A stretch of DNA of 64,000 bases from Winslowiella toletana (GTDB taxonomy: Bacteria > Pseudomonadota > Gammaproteobacteria > Enterobacterales > Enterobacteriaceae): contig NZ_JAGGMQ010000001.1 in the NCBI RefSeq assembly GCF_017875465.1, positions 2,666,001 through 2,730,000 of the forward strand, in the 5' to 3' direction. This document shows positions 19,263 to 30,689 of the stretch, in pieces. Below the pieces are notes generated by a model that did not search any database, had not been told where the DNA came from, and worked only from the letters and a program-made list of their open reading frames with translations. Position 1 is the first letter of the stretch. The number at the start of each line of letters is the position of its first letter. The position numbers and the translations under genes were made by a program.

Positions 19263-19290
19263 TGGGTGGCGCCAAATCAGCAACAGTTCC
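19263..19290 (-). promoter_or_regulatory. hrp box (HrpL-dependent promoter)
   Basis: Read on the minus strand: GGAACT (19290-19285), 15 bp, then CCACCCA (19269-19263). The established HrpL consensus is GGAAC[C/T]-N15/16-CCACNNA, so all defined positions fit. It ends 34 bp before the start of the translocator-like gene, a usual promoter distance. Confidence 0.85.
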
Positions 19291-19348
19291 GCTTTTTCTC
19301 CAGGGCGGTATTTGCGCCGCCGCTGGAGAGGGCCGGTACAGGGCTAAA

Positions 19349-19543
19349 TCATTTGTAGCGATCCACATCTTCACTGGTTAAACCTATATCCCGCAGCTGG
19401 GTATCACTTAACCCGGATAAAATCTTGCGCGTCTGCTTACGCAGACGCCATCCCCGCCACCGCCGATAAAGCAAAGCCAACTTCATACGAACACGGGTTC
19501 CGGCAAAAAGCTGTCCCGTTCTGTTTTCCTGATATTCCATCAT
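19349..19543 (-). CDS. DUF1127 (YjiS-like) small protein
   Basis: A basic 64-residue protein (63 if the second Met at 19540 is used; GGGGAG lies 3 nt and 6 nt from the two starts). The C-terminal half RRWRGWRLRKQTRKILSGLSD...LRDIGLTSEDV carries the DUF1127 signature: an Arg/Trp-rich helix followed by LxxLsDxxLrDIGls. Members are widespread small proteins; in alphaproteobacteria some affect phosphate, RNA turnover or stress responses, but no role is established for this one. It is divergent from the MocR-type regulator, with 173 bp between them holding both promoters, and upstream of the translocator-like gene, which has its own hrp box. Confidence 0.85.
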   Translation of the reverse strand: MMEYQENRTGQLFAGTRVRMKLALLYRRWRGWRLRKQTRKILSGLSDTQLRDIGLTSEDVDRYK

Positions 19544-19716
19544 TTGCTCCCCACACTGGATGACTGAGGACTATTTTGTGAGGAAAGCTATTGACAATAC
19601 AGATGCAAAAATTGACTTTAATTGTCATACAGAATGATGGCTACCGCTTCTGAATGGTCAGTTTTGGCGCCATCTGTACTGGTTTTTCTTAACCTGACGG
19701 GGGAGAGTGCAATACG

Positions 19717-21201
19717 ATGACGCGCTATCAACATCTGGCAACGCTGCTGGCGCAGCGTATCGAACAGGGGCTGTATCAGGGGGGAGAACGTCTGCCCTCA
19801 GTGCGCACATTAAGCACCGAACACGGAGTCAGTATCAGCACAGTTCAGCAGGCTTATCATCTGCTGGAAGAGAGGCAACTGATCACCCCACAGCCACGCT
19901 CCGGTTATTTTGTCACGCCGCGTAAAGCCGCGCCGCCGGTACCCGCCATTAGCCGACCTGCGCAAAGGCCGGTTGAAATTACCCAGTGGGGATCGGTGCT
20001 GGAACTGATTAACGCGCGGCTGGAAGAGGATATGCTGCAGCTTGGCAGCGGGATGCCTGATATCAGTCAGCCGACCATTAAACCGTTATGGAAAGTCATG
20101 AGTCGCCTCGCGCAGAAGCAGGATCTGCGAATGCTGAACTATGACAATATCTATGGCGTCCCGGCGTTACGGGAGCAGGTTGCGCGGCTGGCGATTGACA
20201 GTGGCTGTCAGCTGTCGGCTGATGAGATTGTAATCACCACGGGCTGTCATGAAGCGCTGTCAGTGTCGATTCGCAGTGTATGCCAGCCGGGCGATATTAT
20301 AGCTGTTGAATCTCCCACCTTCCACGGCACCATGCAGACCCTGCATGGGTTTGGCATCAAGGTTATTGAGATCCCGACGGATTGCGAAACCGGCATCAGT
20401 CTGGAAGCACTGGAACTGGCACTGGATCAGTGGCCAGTCAAAGCGGTGGTGGTGGTGCCCAATTGCAATAACCCACTGGGTTTTGTCATGCCGGACAACC
20501 GCAAGCGCGGCCTGCTGGCGCTGGCGCAACGCTTTGATATCGCAATTATTGAAGATGATGTCTACGGTGAACTGGTGTACGACTATCCACGTCCCATCAC
20601 CATCAAATCGCTGGATCAGGATGGGCGCGTAATGCTGTGCAGCTCATTTTCGAAAGTGCTGGCTCCGGGGCTACGTGTTGGTTGGGTGGCGCCGGGGCGT
20701 TATCTTGATCGCGTTATCCATATGAAATATATCGGCACCGGCTCGACGGCGACGCAAATGCAGATGACCGTGGCCGAATTTATCCGCCAGGGCCATTACC
20801 AGCCGCATCTGCGCCGCATGCGCGCGCACTATCAGCGTAACCTCGATATTTTCACCCATTGGGTGCGGCACTATTTCCCCTGTGGCATTTGCGTCACCCG
20901 CCCGCAGGGTGGTTTTCTGATGTGGATTGAGCTGCCTGAAGCTTTTGACTCGGTGCGTCTGAATCGCGAGCTGCGTGAGTGCAATATTCAGATCAGTGTG
21001 GGTTCGCTGTTTTCCGCGGCGGGCAAATATCGCAACTGTCTGCGGCTAAATTACGCTTTGCCGTTTAATCCTCAAACCGAACGCGCGCTGGCCATCTTAG
21101 GGGCGGCGGTTGAGCGCGCTATGGAGTGTTGTTTGCCAGTTATACCGGCAGTGGCGGCGTTGCCTGAAAAAAGTGGAGGTGGGGCCGCTGTTAATCGATA
21201 G
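19717..21201 (+). CDS. MocR-type (GntR-aminotransferase fusion) transcriptional regulator
   Basis: A 494-residue fusion regulator. Residues 1-70 are a GntR winged helix (GERLPSVRTLSTEHGVSISTVQQAYHLLEERQLI). Residues about 95-470 form a fold-type I aminotransferase domain with the PLP lysine K313 in SSFSKVLAPGLRVGW, NPLGF for the cofactor ring and EDDVYGEL. It is closest in layout to E. coli YdcR. MocR proteins bind PLP or PLP-amino-acid adducts and control vitamin B6, GABA, taurine or membrane-transport genes; the target here is unknown. The strong GGGGGAGAG ribosome site fixes the start. Likely target promoters are its own and the divergent DUF1127 promoter, but this is inference. Confidence 0.9.
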   Translation: MTRYQHLATLLAQRIEQGLYQGGERLPSVRTLSTEHGVSISTVQQAYHLLEERQLITPQPRSGYFVTPRKAAPPVPAISRPAQRPVEITQWGSVLELINARLEEDMLQLGSGMPDISQPTIKPLWKVMSRLAQKQDLRMLNYDNIYGVPALREQVARLAIDSGCQLSADEIVITTGCHEALSVSIRSVCQPGDIIAVESPTFHGTMQTLHGFGIKVIEIPTDCETGISLEALELALDQWPVKAVVVVPNCNNPLGFVMPDNRKRGLLALAQRFDIAIIEDDVYGELVYDYPRPITIKSLDQDGRVMLCSSFSKVLAPGLRVGWVAPGRYLDRVIHMKYIGTGSTATQMQMTVAEFIRQGHYQPHLRRMRAHYQRNLDIFTHWVRHYFPCGICVTRPQGGFLMWIELPEAFDSVRLNRELRECNIQISVGSLFSAAGKYRNCLRLNYALPFNPQTERALAILGAAVERAMECCLPVIPAVAALPEKSGGGAAVNR

Positions 21202-21220
21202 CGCTGAGGAACTGGAAGGC

Positions 21221-21252
21221 GGGGCCAGCATAAAGGGATAGATGCTGACCCC
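21221..21252. terminator. Hairpin between MocR gene and thiE
   Basis: An 11-bp stem (GGGGCCAGCAT with ATGCTGACCCC, one mismatch) and a 10-nt loop lie between these convergent genes. No T tract follows, so its role as terminator is inferred from position. Confidence 0.45.
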
Positions 21253-21377
21253 GGACGATGACGACAGTGCCATCGACAGCGCTACTATAGCGCTGCCGAA
21301 TTCAGTCACCAGCGGCCATCGCGCGTGCTGCGCGTCACGCCGACAACTTTTCCTCACCGTTGCCTTAACTTACTTTT

Positions 21378-23971
<2,594 letters not shown>

Positions 23972-24072
23972 TCATATCCTGATGACATAGGGAAAATGGC
24001 TTGCCCGGAGTTCGGCGGGAGTAACTTACGGTGTGGCGGCAGAGCGGCAAACACCGAAAAAGAGGCTTTACT

Positions 24073-24156
24073 CTTGTTCCCTTCGCAGGTACTAACCTGA
24101 TCAGGTTCCGCGGATCCCGAATTAACGGTCTCAGCCCCAAAGGGCACTCCGACAAG
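24073..24156 (-). promoter_or_regulatory. TPP riboswitch (THI element)
   Basis: On the minus strand before thiC: CGGAGTGCCCTTTGGGGCTGAGA, an adaptable stem, then CGGAACCTGATCAGGTTAGTACCTGCGAAGGGAACAAG in pieces. The CUGAGA and ACCUGAUC...GUACCUGCGNAGGGAA signatures of the THI box are all present. It lies 105 nt upstream of the thiC start, so it regulates thiCE by sensing thiamine pyrophosphate. Confidence 0.95.
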
Positions 24157-24248
24157 ATGCTGGCTGGTCAGAAACACCAGCCCAAAATTACCCCTTCAGC
24201 ATAGAAGGGCGAATCACAAACTACAAGGGGTTTACCAACGGATAACTT

Positions 24249-24755
24249 TTACGCCGGTCGCACCAGATTCGCATCGTTAGCGACAGTGAAAGGTTGCAGC
24301 TGATGGTCGTGAGCCAGCTGAATCAGCCGATCTTCCAGCGTAAAACGCGCTTCCAGCGCTTCACCGACACCTGATAACGCCTGCTGGAACTCAAGGCAAT
24401 TATCATCGTCAATCGCGGTTTCCAGATGGGTATCGTAATAATTCATAATCTGTTCGGTATTTGCCTGCAGCGCCGGATAGATCTGCGATGCCGCCAGTAA
24501 CGGGCTGTCGCCCTGTAATTCATTAATGATACGTTCGTAAATGCTGAAGTGGCCGGTAGAAAGGTAATCAACCAGTCTCTGACAAAAGTTATCCAGTGCT
24601 TCATCATCAAGTGCGGTCAGTGAATCTTTGTTAGGCTTAATGCCTACCAGCTGATAATACGCCGCCAGCAGTTGCCTGCGCGCGTTTAACCAGAGATCCA
24701 CCAGTTCATTGCTGCCACCGACGCGTGCAGCCAGAACATCTAACTGGTTTAGCAT
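24249..24755 (-). CDS. rsd: Regulator of sigma D
   Basis: Rsd, 168 residues (E. coli 158), binds sigma-70 in stationary phase and frees core polymerase for other sigma factors; it also stimulates SpoT hydrolase in E. coli. Conserved blocks are [36 protein letters not shown] and [20 protein letters not shown]. The start [20 protein letters not shown] aligns with E. coli and is preceded by GGAG at 6 nt, so the earlier ATG (24767) is not used. The C-terminal tail differs and is slightly longer. It is divergent from nudC, as in E. coli. Confidence 0.96.
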   Translation of the reverse strand: MLNQLDVLAARVGGSNELVDLWLNARRQLLAAYYQLVGIKPNKDSLTALDDEALDNFCQRLVDYLSTGHFSIYERIINELQGDSPLLAASQIYPALQANTEQIMNYYDTHLETAIDDDNCLEFQQALSGVGEALEARFTLEDRLIQLAHDHQLQPFTVANDANLVRPA

Positions 24756-24855
24756 GATCGACTCCATATTTGGGTACTATAGTCTTAGCGCAACTTTCCG
24801 AATACTTAACAGCAGTACTACAGCGAGCCTGTTAAAGCAAAGGATAATAATTTTT

Positions 24856-25629
24856 ATGGAACATAAGATTTCTATCGTAGACGTTGGCTGGTGGGTTGTC
24901 AGCCATGAACAGAAACTTTGGTTGCCACAAGGTGATCTGCCTCATGGTAGCGCCGAAGAATTAGGTCTCACTGGATCGCAGGGATCGGTGATTGGTGAGT
25001 GGCAGGGCGAAAAGGTGTGGCTGATCCGCGAGGATCGTAGTGAAAATATGGCCTCAGTCCGGCAGATTATCGATCTGGATGTGGGCCTGTTCCAGCTTGC
25101 CGGACGAGGCGTGCAGCTGGCGGAGTTTTTCCGTTCCCATCGCTGGTGCGGCTATTGTGGCCATGAAATGCATCACAGTAAAAGTGAAAACGCCTGTCTG
25201 TGTGGCCACTGCCGCCAGCGCTATTATCCGCAGATTGCCCCCTGCATTATTGTCGCCATCCGTCGTGGTGAAGAGATTCTGCTGGCACAGCATGCGCGCC
25301 ATCGCAACAGTATCTACACCGTGCTGGCCGGGTTTGTCGAAGTGGGTGAAACCCTTGAGCAGGCCGTCGCGCGTGAGGTGATGGAGGAGAGCAACGTTAA
25401 AATAAAAAACGTACGCTATGTCACTTCGCAGCCCTGGCCGTTTCCCCACTCGCTGATGATGGCGTTTATGGCTGACTACGATGAAGGTGTCTTGCAGCAT
25501 GATGGTAAAGAGTTGATCGATGCCGGATGGTATCGCTATGACAACCTGCCGCTGTTGCCGCCGCCGGGCACCGTGGCGCGCCGCCTGATTGAGGATACCG
25601 TTGCGCTTTGTCGTGCCGAAGCCGACTGA
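24856..25629 (+). CDS. nudC: NAD-capped RNA hydrolase / NADH pyrophosphatase
   Basis: NudC, 257 residues as in E. coli, removes the NAD cap from RNA and hydrolyses NADH. A four-cysteine zinc site (CGYCGHEM and [13 protein letters not shown]) lies around residues 98-120. The Nudix box follows as [20 protein letters not shown], with the downstream NudC motif [11 protein letters not shown]. The start [13 protein letters not shown] is chosen by alignment; an upstream extension of 49 codons reads back through the rsd gene and is not real. The ribosome site is weak (AAGGATA). hemE follows after a palindromic spacer. Confidence 0.97.
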   Translation: MEHKISIVDVGWWVVSHEQKLWLPQGDLPHGSAEELGLTGSQGSVIGEWQGEKVWLIREDRSENMASVRQIIDLDVGLFQLAGRGVQLAEFFRSHRWCGYCGHEMHHSKSENACLCGHCRQRYYPQIAPCIIVAIRRGEEILLAQHARHRNSIYTVLAGFVEVGETLEQAVAREVMEESNVKIKNVRYVTSQPWPFPHSLMMAFMADYDEGVLQHDGKELIDAGWYRYDNLPLLPPPGTVARRLIEDTVALCRAEAD

Positions 25630-25633
25630 TAAA

Positions 25634-25692
25634 GCGGGCGGCGATAACGGCGCCCCTACAAATTTCGTAGGGCCGCCGTTATCGGCTCCCGC
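25634..25692. repeat. Intergenic palindrome between nudC and hemE
   Basis: GATAACGGCGCCCCTAC and its near-exact reverse complement flank a short AAATTT centre, within a longer GCGGGCG/CTCCCGCC frame. It resembles a REP/BIME-type intergenic palindrome and may also act as the nudC terminator. No second copy is visible in this window. Confidence 0.6.
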
Positions 25693-25759
25693 CCAGCCCG
25701 ACTCGTTCCCCAACTACTTTGGGTATATACTACGCGCCTGTTTTTGAGAGAGTCTGATG

Positions 25760-26827
25760 ATGAGTGAACTGAAGAACGATCGTTATTTACGCGCGCTGCT
25801 GCGTCAGCCGGTAGATATCACCCCGGTATGGATGATGCGCCAGGCAGGACGTTATTTGCCGGAGTACAAAGCGACCCGCGCTGAAGCCGGTGATTTTATG
25901 TCGCTGTGCAAAAATGCTGAGCTGGCGTGCGAAGTGACGCTACAACCGTTGCGGCGTTTTCCGCTTGATGCGGCGATCCTGTTCTCCGATATCCTGACCA
26001 TTCCTGATGCGATGGGTCTCGGGCTCTACTTTGAAACCGGCGAAGGTCCGCGCTTCTCCTCGCCGATCACCTGCCGCGCCGATGTCGAAAAATTACCGGT
26101 GCCCGATCCGGAGCTGGAGCTGGGCTATGTAATGAATGCGGTACGCACCATCCGTAAAAATCTGAAGGGCGAAGTGCCGCTGATCGGTTTCTCTGGCAGT
26201 CCGTGGACGCTGGCGACCTATATGGTGGAAGGTGGCAGCAGTAAAGCCTTTACCAAAATTAAGAAAATGATGTACGCCGAGCCGGAAACCCTGCATCTGA
26301 TGCTGGATAAGCTGGCGGACAGCGTCACCCTGTATCTGAATGCCCAGATCCACGCCGGCGCGCAGTCGGTGCAGATCTTCGATACCTGGGGCGGCGTGCT
26401 GACCGGTCGCGACTATCGCGATTTCTCGCTCTATTACATGCATAAAATCGTTGACGGTCTGCTGCACGAAAATGAAGGCCGTCGCGTACCGGTGACGCTG
26501 TTTACCAAAGGCGGCGGTCAGTGGCTGGAAGAGATGGCGGCCACCGGCTGCGATGCGCTGGGACTCGACTGGACCATCGATATTGTTGATGCGCGCCGTC
26601 GGGTTGGCGATCGTGTGGCGTTGCAGGGCAATATGGATCCTTCGATGCTGTATGCGCCTCCGGCGCGTATTGAGCAGGAAGTGGCGGGTATTCTGCAGGG
26701 CTTTGGCAAAGGCAATGGTCATGTCTTCAATCTGGGACACGGTATTCACCCCGATGTGCCACCCGAGCATGCCGGTGTCTTTGTCGAGGCGGTACACCGC
26801 CTGTCACGACCCTATCACCAGGAGTAA
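25760..26827 (+). CDS. hemE: Uroporphyrinogen decarboxylase
   Basis: HemE, 355 residues (E. coli 354), decarboxylates the four acetate side chains of uroporphyrinogen III to give coproporphyrinogen III in haem synthesis. The signatures [15 protein letters not shown] and the central [19 protein letters not shown] are intact, with the catalytic Asp in ILFSDIL. Two tandem ATG codons are present (25757 and 25760). The second matches the E. coli N-terminus ([10 protein letters not shown]) and is better spaced from GAGAG. nfi starts 2 nt after the stop, so hemE and nfi are cotranscribed. Confidence 0.97.
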   Translation: MSELKNDRYLRALLRQPVDITPVWMMRQAGRYLPEYKATRAEAGDFMSLCKNAELACEVTLQPLRRFPLDAAILFSDILTIPDAMGLGLYFETGEGPRFSSPITCRADVEKLPVPDPELELGYVMNAVRTIRKNLKGEVPLIGFSGSPWTLATYMVEGGSSKAFTKIKKMMYAEPETLHLMLDKLADSVTLYLNAQIHAGAQSVQIFDTWGGVLTGRDYRDFSLYYMHKIVDGLLHENEGRRVPVTLFTKGGGQWLEEMAATGCDALGLDWTIDIVDARRRVGDRVALQGNMDPSMLYAPPARIEQEVAGILQGFGKGNGHVFNLGHGIHPDVPPEHAGVFVEAVHRLSRPYHQE

Positions 26828-26829
26828 GC

Positions 26830-27498
26830 ATGGATATGCAGGCGCTGCGCGCAGAGCAGCTGGCCCGGGCCAAAGAAGTGATACGTCATGATGACTTTGA
26901 TTGCCTGCCGCCGCGCCTGATTGCCGGTGCGGATGTGGGCTTCGAGCAGCAGGGTGATGTAACGCGTGCTGCGCTGGTGGTTCTGGAGTATCCCTCGTTA
27001 AAACTGGTTGAGCATAAGGTGGCGCGTATCGCCACCACCATGCCCTATATCCCCGGCTTTCTCTCTTTTCGCGAATATCCTGCGTTACTGGCTGCCTGGC
27101 AGATGCTGGAGCATCAGCCCGATCTGCTGTTTGTCGACGGGCATGGTATCTCGCATCCGCGCCGTCTCGGCGTCGCCAGCCATTTTGGCCTGCTGGTGGA
27201 TGTGCCGACCATTGGCGTGGCGAAAAGTCGCCTGTGCGGCAAATTCGAACCACTGGATGATCAACCGGGCGCACGTCAGCCGCTGATGGATAAGGGTGAG
27301 CAGCTGGGCTGGGTATGGCGCAGTAAAAAGCGCTGCAACCCGCTGTTTATCGCCACCGGCCACCGCATCAGCAGCGATACTGCGCTACAGTGGGTGGAGA
27401 ACTGTATGGCGGGCTACCGCCTGCCGGAACCGACGCGCTGGGCCGATGCCGTCGCCTCCGGACGTCCGGCTTTCCTGCGCTGGCAGCAGCAGGGTTAA
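26830..27498 (+). CDS. nfi: Endonuclease V (deoxyinosine 3' endonuclease)
   Basis: Endonuclease V, 222 residues (E. coli 223), nicks DNA 3' of deoxyinosine to start repair of deaminated adenine. The metal-binding acidic residues are D35 in AGADVGF, E82 in GFLSFRE and D103 in [11 protein letters not shown], matching the family triad. The [11 protein letters not shown] wedge motif used for strand separation is present. The start [10 protein letters not shown] aligns with E. coli. It is coupled to hemE (2-nt gap), as in other enterobacteria. Confidence 0.97.
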   Translation: MDMQALRAEQLARAKEVIRHDDFDCLPPRLIAGADVGFEQQGDVTRAALVVLEYPSLKLVEHKVARIATTMPYIPGFLSFREYPALLAAWQMLEHQPDLLFVDGHGISHPRRLGVASHFGLLVDVPTIGVAKSRLCGKFEPLDDQPGARQPLMDKGEQLGWVWRSKKRCNPLFIATGHRISSDTALQWVENCMAGYRLPEPTRWADAVASGRPAFLRWQQQG

Positions 27499-27563
27499 CG
27501 GTGTGAGTCTGCGGCTTTTCAGGTACACTGCAGGCCGCGCGTCAATGTCTATGAGATCCCAAT

Positions 27564-28154
27564 ATGTTACGTAATCCGATTCATCTGCGGCTGGAAAAGC
27601 TGGAAAGCTGGCAGCACGTTACTTTTATGGCTTGCCTGTGTGAGCGCATGTATCCCAATTATTGGGCATTCTGCCAGCAAACCGGTTTTGCCGATCCTCA
27701 GCTCTATCGCCGCATCCTCGATCTGGTGTGGGAAACGCTGGTGATCAAAGATGCTAAAGTGAATTTCGACAGCCAACTGGAGAAGCTGGAAGAAGCTATC
27801 CCGTCGGCGGATGATTACGATGTCTATGGCGTCCATCCGGCGATTGATGCCTGTGTGGCGCTGAGCGAATTACTGCACTCGCGTTTAAGTGGTGAAACGC
27901 TGGCTCATGCCATCGAAGTCAGCGAGACCTCGATCACCACCGTCGCCATCCTCGAAATGACCCAGGCTGGTCGTGAAATGAGCGATGATGAGCTAAAAGA
28001 GAACCCGGCGGTGGAAGAGGAATGGGACTGCCAGTGGGAGATTTTCCGCCTGCTGGCTGCCTGTGAAGAGCGCGACCTGGAGCTGATCAAAGGGCTGCGA
28101 TCTGACCTGCGCGAGGACCCGATTAGCAACATCGGTATAAAATTTCAGCAATAA
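27564..28154 (+). CDS. yjaG: DUF416 family protein YjaG
   Basis: A 196-residue soluble, acidic protein matching E. coli YjaG (DUF416) throughout, beginning MLRNPIHLRLEKLESWQHVTF in pieces. Its function is unknown; the family is confined mainly to gammaproteobacteria and sits next to hupA. No membrane segment, signal peptide or catalytic motif is visible. It starts 65 nt after nfi with its own short spacer. hupA follows after 188 bp that hold the hupA promoter. Confidence 0.92.
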   Translation: MLRNPIHLRLEKLESWQHVTFMACLCERMYPNYWAFCQQTGFADPQLYRRILDLVWETLVIKDAKVNFDSQLEKLEEAIPSADDYDVYGVHPAIDACVALSELLHSRLSGETLAHAIEVSETSITTVAILEMTQAGREMSDDELKENPAVEEEWDCQWEIFRLLAACEERDLELIKGLRSDLREDPISNIGIKFQQ

Positions 28155-28342
28155 GGCGATAAAACGTGACTTCACGCCTGATTTGTCATGCCTAAAGGCT
28201 TCACATCCGCCCCCTGTCTGGTCTACATTTGGGGGGCTGAAAAATGTGGCTATCGGTGCGTGCAGGCTGAAGAGTGCCAGAATCTGGCTTTTCCCTCGCA
28301 CTTGATGCTTAGCAAGCGATAAATACACTGTAAGGATAACTT

Positions 28343-28615
28343 ATGAACAAGACTCAACTGATTGATGTAATTGCGGACAAAGCGGACCTGTCTAAGACCC
28401 AGGCTAAAGCTGCTCTGGAATCCACCCTGGCTGCGATTACTGAGTCTCTGAAAGAAGGTGATGCTGTACAACTGGTTGGTTTTGGTACCTTTAAAGTTAA
28501 CCACCGTGCTGAGCGTACTGGCCGCAACCCGCAGACTGGCAATGAAATCAAAATTGCTGCTGCAAACGTACCGGCATTTGTATCTGGTAAAGCACTGAAA
28601 GACGCTGTTAAGTAA
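28343..28615 (+). CDS. hupA: DNA-binding protein HU-alpha
   Basis: HU-alpha, 90 residues as in E. coli, is a nucleoid-associated protein that bends and wraps DNA as HU2 or HU-alpha/beta dimers. The DNA-bending arm motif [12 protein letters not shown] and the proline-bearing tip that leads into [13 protein letters not shown] are exact family signatures. The ribosome site AAGGATAA lies 7 nt before the ATG. In E. coli hupA is controlled by Fis and CRP; the 188-bp upstream region is long enough for such sites, but none was assigned. Confidence 0.98.
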   Translation: MNKTQLIDVIADKADLSKTQAKAALESTLAAITESLKEGDAVQLVGFGTFKVNHRAERTGRNPQTGNEIKIAAANVPAFVSGKALKDAVK

Positions 28616-28698
28616 TAGCGTTTGCGCTAAAAGTTTGAACAGGGGGGCGATCTGATCGCTCCTTTTGTTTTTTATCTCTCTAGTCCGTGTGAGAATTT

Positions 28699-29346
28699 AT
28701 GAAATACGTTCTCCTCGCTTTCACCATTCTCCTTGCGGGTTGCAGCTCTCAATCCACACTGCCGGACTTTACCGCCAGTGGTTATCTTGCTGACCGCGGC
28801 GCAGTCCGTATCTGGCGCAAAGACAGCCAGCAACAAGTGGCACATATGAAGACGGTGTTCAGTCCGTTTAATGGCGACGCCACCGAAATGACCGACTATA
28901 ACTGGCAGGATGGCAAGCTGGTCTCAATTGAACGCCACATCGCTGGCGGCCATCCCGATGACATCACCCTGCGCTTTGATCAGCAGGGGCAACTTAATTT
29001 TATGCAGCGACAGTTGCAGGGACGCCGTGAGGCGGTCTCAGCGGACGCTGTAGCGCTTTATACCTTTGATGCCCAACGGATGCTTAAGATCAGTGATGCG
29101 CTGCTCAGCGGGCGTGTGATGCTGAAACAGGGCCAGTGGTCAGGCGAGGGCGCAGTGAAAACCTGTCAGGGCCAGCGGGTGAAGCCCGCGCTGGATGACC
29201 GCTCACTGCGCTATATCATGCAACGTCAGGCGAAATCCAGTCAGCCAGTGAGTATCGCCTGGCTGGAAGCGCCAGAAGGCACCCAGCTGTTGCTGGTGGC
29301 AAATGAAGATTATTGTCAGTGGGAACCGCAGGAAGAAGGGTTTTAA
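28699..29346 (+). CDS. yjaH: DUF1481 lipoprotein YjaH
   Basis: A 215-residue protein with a lipoprotein signal: MKYVLLAFTILLAGCSS, lipobox LLAGC with lipidated Cys 15. Ser at +2 predicts sorting to the outer membrane. The rest matches E. coli YjaH (DUF1481), a protein of unknown function always next to hupA. In E. coli zraP and zraSR lie between yjaH and purD; here they are missing and only a convergent hairpin separates yjaH from purD. Confidence 0.9.
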   Translation: MKYVLLAFTILLAGCSSQSTLPDFTASGYLADRGAVRIWRKDSQQQVAHMKTVFSPFNGDATEMTDYNWQDGKLVSIERHIAGGHPDDITLRFDQQGQLNFMQRQLQGRREAVSADAVALYTFDAQRMLKISDALLSGRVMLKQGQWSGEGAVKTCQGQRVKPALDDRSLRYIMQRQAKSSQPVSIAWLEAPEGTQLLLVANEDYCQWEPQEEGF

Positions 29347-29358
29347 AACAGGGGTGCA

Positions 29359-29380
29359 GGGGCGGCGTTCTCGCCGCCCG
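29359..29380. terminator. Hairpin between yjaH and purD
   Basis: A GC-rich stem (GGCGGCG with CGCCGCC) with a TTCT-type loop lies between these convergent genes. Read on the minus strand it is followed, after a C-rich stretch, by TGTTTTAAAA, consistent with a terminator for purHD. Confidence 0.6.
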
Positions 29381-29388
29381 TCAACAGA

Positions 29389-30669
29389 TTACTTACGATT
29401 AATCGCGCGGTAACCGATATCTTTACGGCAGAAGCTGCCATCCCAGGAGATAGGTTGCAGCAGCTGATAAGCACGCTGTTGCGCCGCCGCCACATCTTCA
29501 CCCAGCGCGGTTACGCACAGTACGCGTCCGCCATTGGTCACCACCAGATCATCCTGCATGGTGGTGCCAGCATGGAACACCTTGCCATCAGCCACTTCTT
29601 CCAGCGGTAAACCGTGGATCTGATCGCCGGTGCGGTAATCGCCCGGATAACCGCCAGCGGCCAGCACCACACCCAGTGAAGGACGCGGATCCCATCTGGA
29701 ATCGCGCTGATCCAGTTTACCGTCGCAGGCGGCGAGGCAAAGATCGACCAGATCCGACTGCAGACGCAACATGATCGGCTGAGTTTCCGGATCGCCAAAG
29801 CGACAGTTAAATTCGATCACTTTTGGCTGGTTGTTGCTGCCAATCATCAGACCGGCATACAGGAAACCGGTGTAGGTATTCCCTTCGGCCGCCATACCGC
29901 GCACGGTTGGCCAGATAACTTCGTCCATCACGCGCTGGTGGATCTCATCGGTCACCACTGGCGCCGGAGAATAAGCGCCCATACCACCGGTGTTCGGGCC
30001 GGTATCACCGTCGCCAACACGTTTGTGATCCTGGCTGGTGGCCATTGGCAGCACGTGCTCGCCATCGACCATCACAATAAAGCTGGCTTCTTCGCCGTCG
30101 AGGAACTCTTCCACCACAATGCGGTGACCGGCATCGCCGAAGGCATTGCCTGCCAGCATATCCTGAATCGCATCTTCCGCTTCCTGCAGGGTCATGGCGA
30201 CAATCACGCCTTTACCCGCCGCCAGGCCATCAGCTTTGATCACAATCGGTGCGCCTTTACTGCGCACATAAGCCAGGGCTGGCTCCACTTCGGTAAAGTT
30301 CTGGTACTCCGCCGTCGGGATATGATGGCGGGCAAGGAAATCCTTGGTAAAGGCTTTCGAACCTTCCAGCTGGGCTGCGGCCTGCGTTGGGCCAAAGATT
30401 TTCAGACCGGCGGCGCGGAAGGCATCCACCACGCCAATCACCAGCGGCGCTTCCGGACCAACAATCGTCAGGTCGATCTTCTCATTCTGCGCAAAGCTCA
30501 GCAGCGCAGGGATATCGGTGGCGCTAATCGCCACGTTCTGCAAAGCAGGTTCCAGCGCGGTACCGGCATTACCTGGCGCGACAAATACGGTTTCCGCCAG
30601 CGGTGACTGCGATGCTTTCCATGCCAGTGCGTGTTCACGACCACCATTACCGATAACTAAAATTTTCAT
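29389..30669 (-). CDS. purD: Phosphoribosylamine-glycine ligase
   Basis: PurD (GARS), 426 residues, ligates glycine to phosphoribosylamine with ATP in purine synthesis. The N-terminal MKILVIGNGGREHALAW strand-turn is diagnostic, followed by the ATP-grasp domain (IVIKADGLAAGKGVIVA, then the magnesium-binding EFNCRFGDPETQ). It lies 20 nt after purH on the same strand, with its own GGAG ribosome site, and shares the PurR-controlled promoter upstream of purH. The C-terminus ends at a convergent terminator with yjaH. Confidence 0.98.
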   Translation of the reverse strand: MKILVIGNGGREHALAWKASQSPLAETVFVAPGNAGTALEPALQNVAISATDIPALLSFAQNEKIDLTIVGPEAPLVIGVVDAFRAAGLKIFGPTQAAAQLEGSKAFTKDFLARHHIPTAEYQNFTEVEPALAYVRSKGAPIVIKADGLAAGKGVIVAMTLQEAEDAIQDMLAGNAFGDAGHRIVVEEFLDGEEASFIVMVDGEHVLPMATSQDHKRVGDGDTGPNTGGMGAYSPAPVVTDEIHQRVMDEVIWPTVRGMAAEGNTYTGFLYAGLMIGSNNQPKVIEFNCRFGDPETQPIMLRLQSDLVDLCLAACDGKLDQRDSRWDPRPSLGVVLAAGGYPGDYRTGDQIHGLPLEEVADGKVFHAGTTMQDDLVVTNGGRVLCVTALGEDVAAAQQRAYQLLQPISWDGSFCRKDIGYRAINRK

Positions 30670-30689
30670 TACGAATTCTCCAGGGGCGA

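Noticed and set aside
28640..28672. Terminator after hupA (GGGCGA/TCGCTCC followed by TTTTGTTTTTT)
   Set aside because: Plausible but the pairing is short and ambiguous; not strong enough to enter as a feature.
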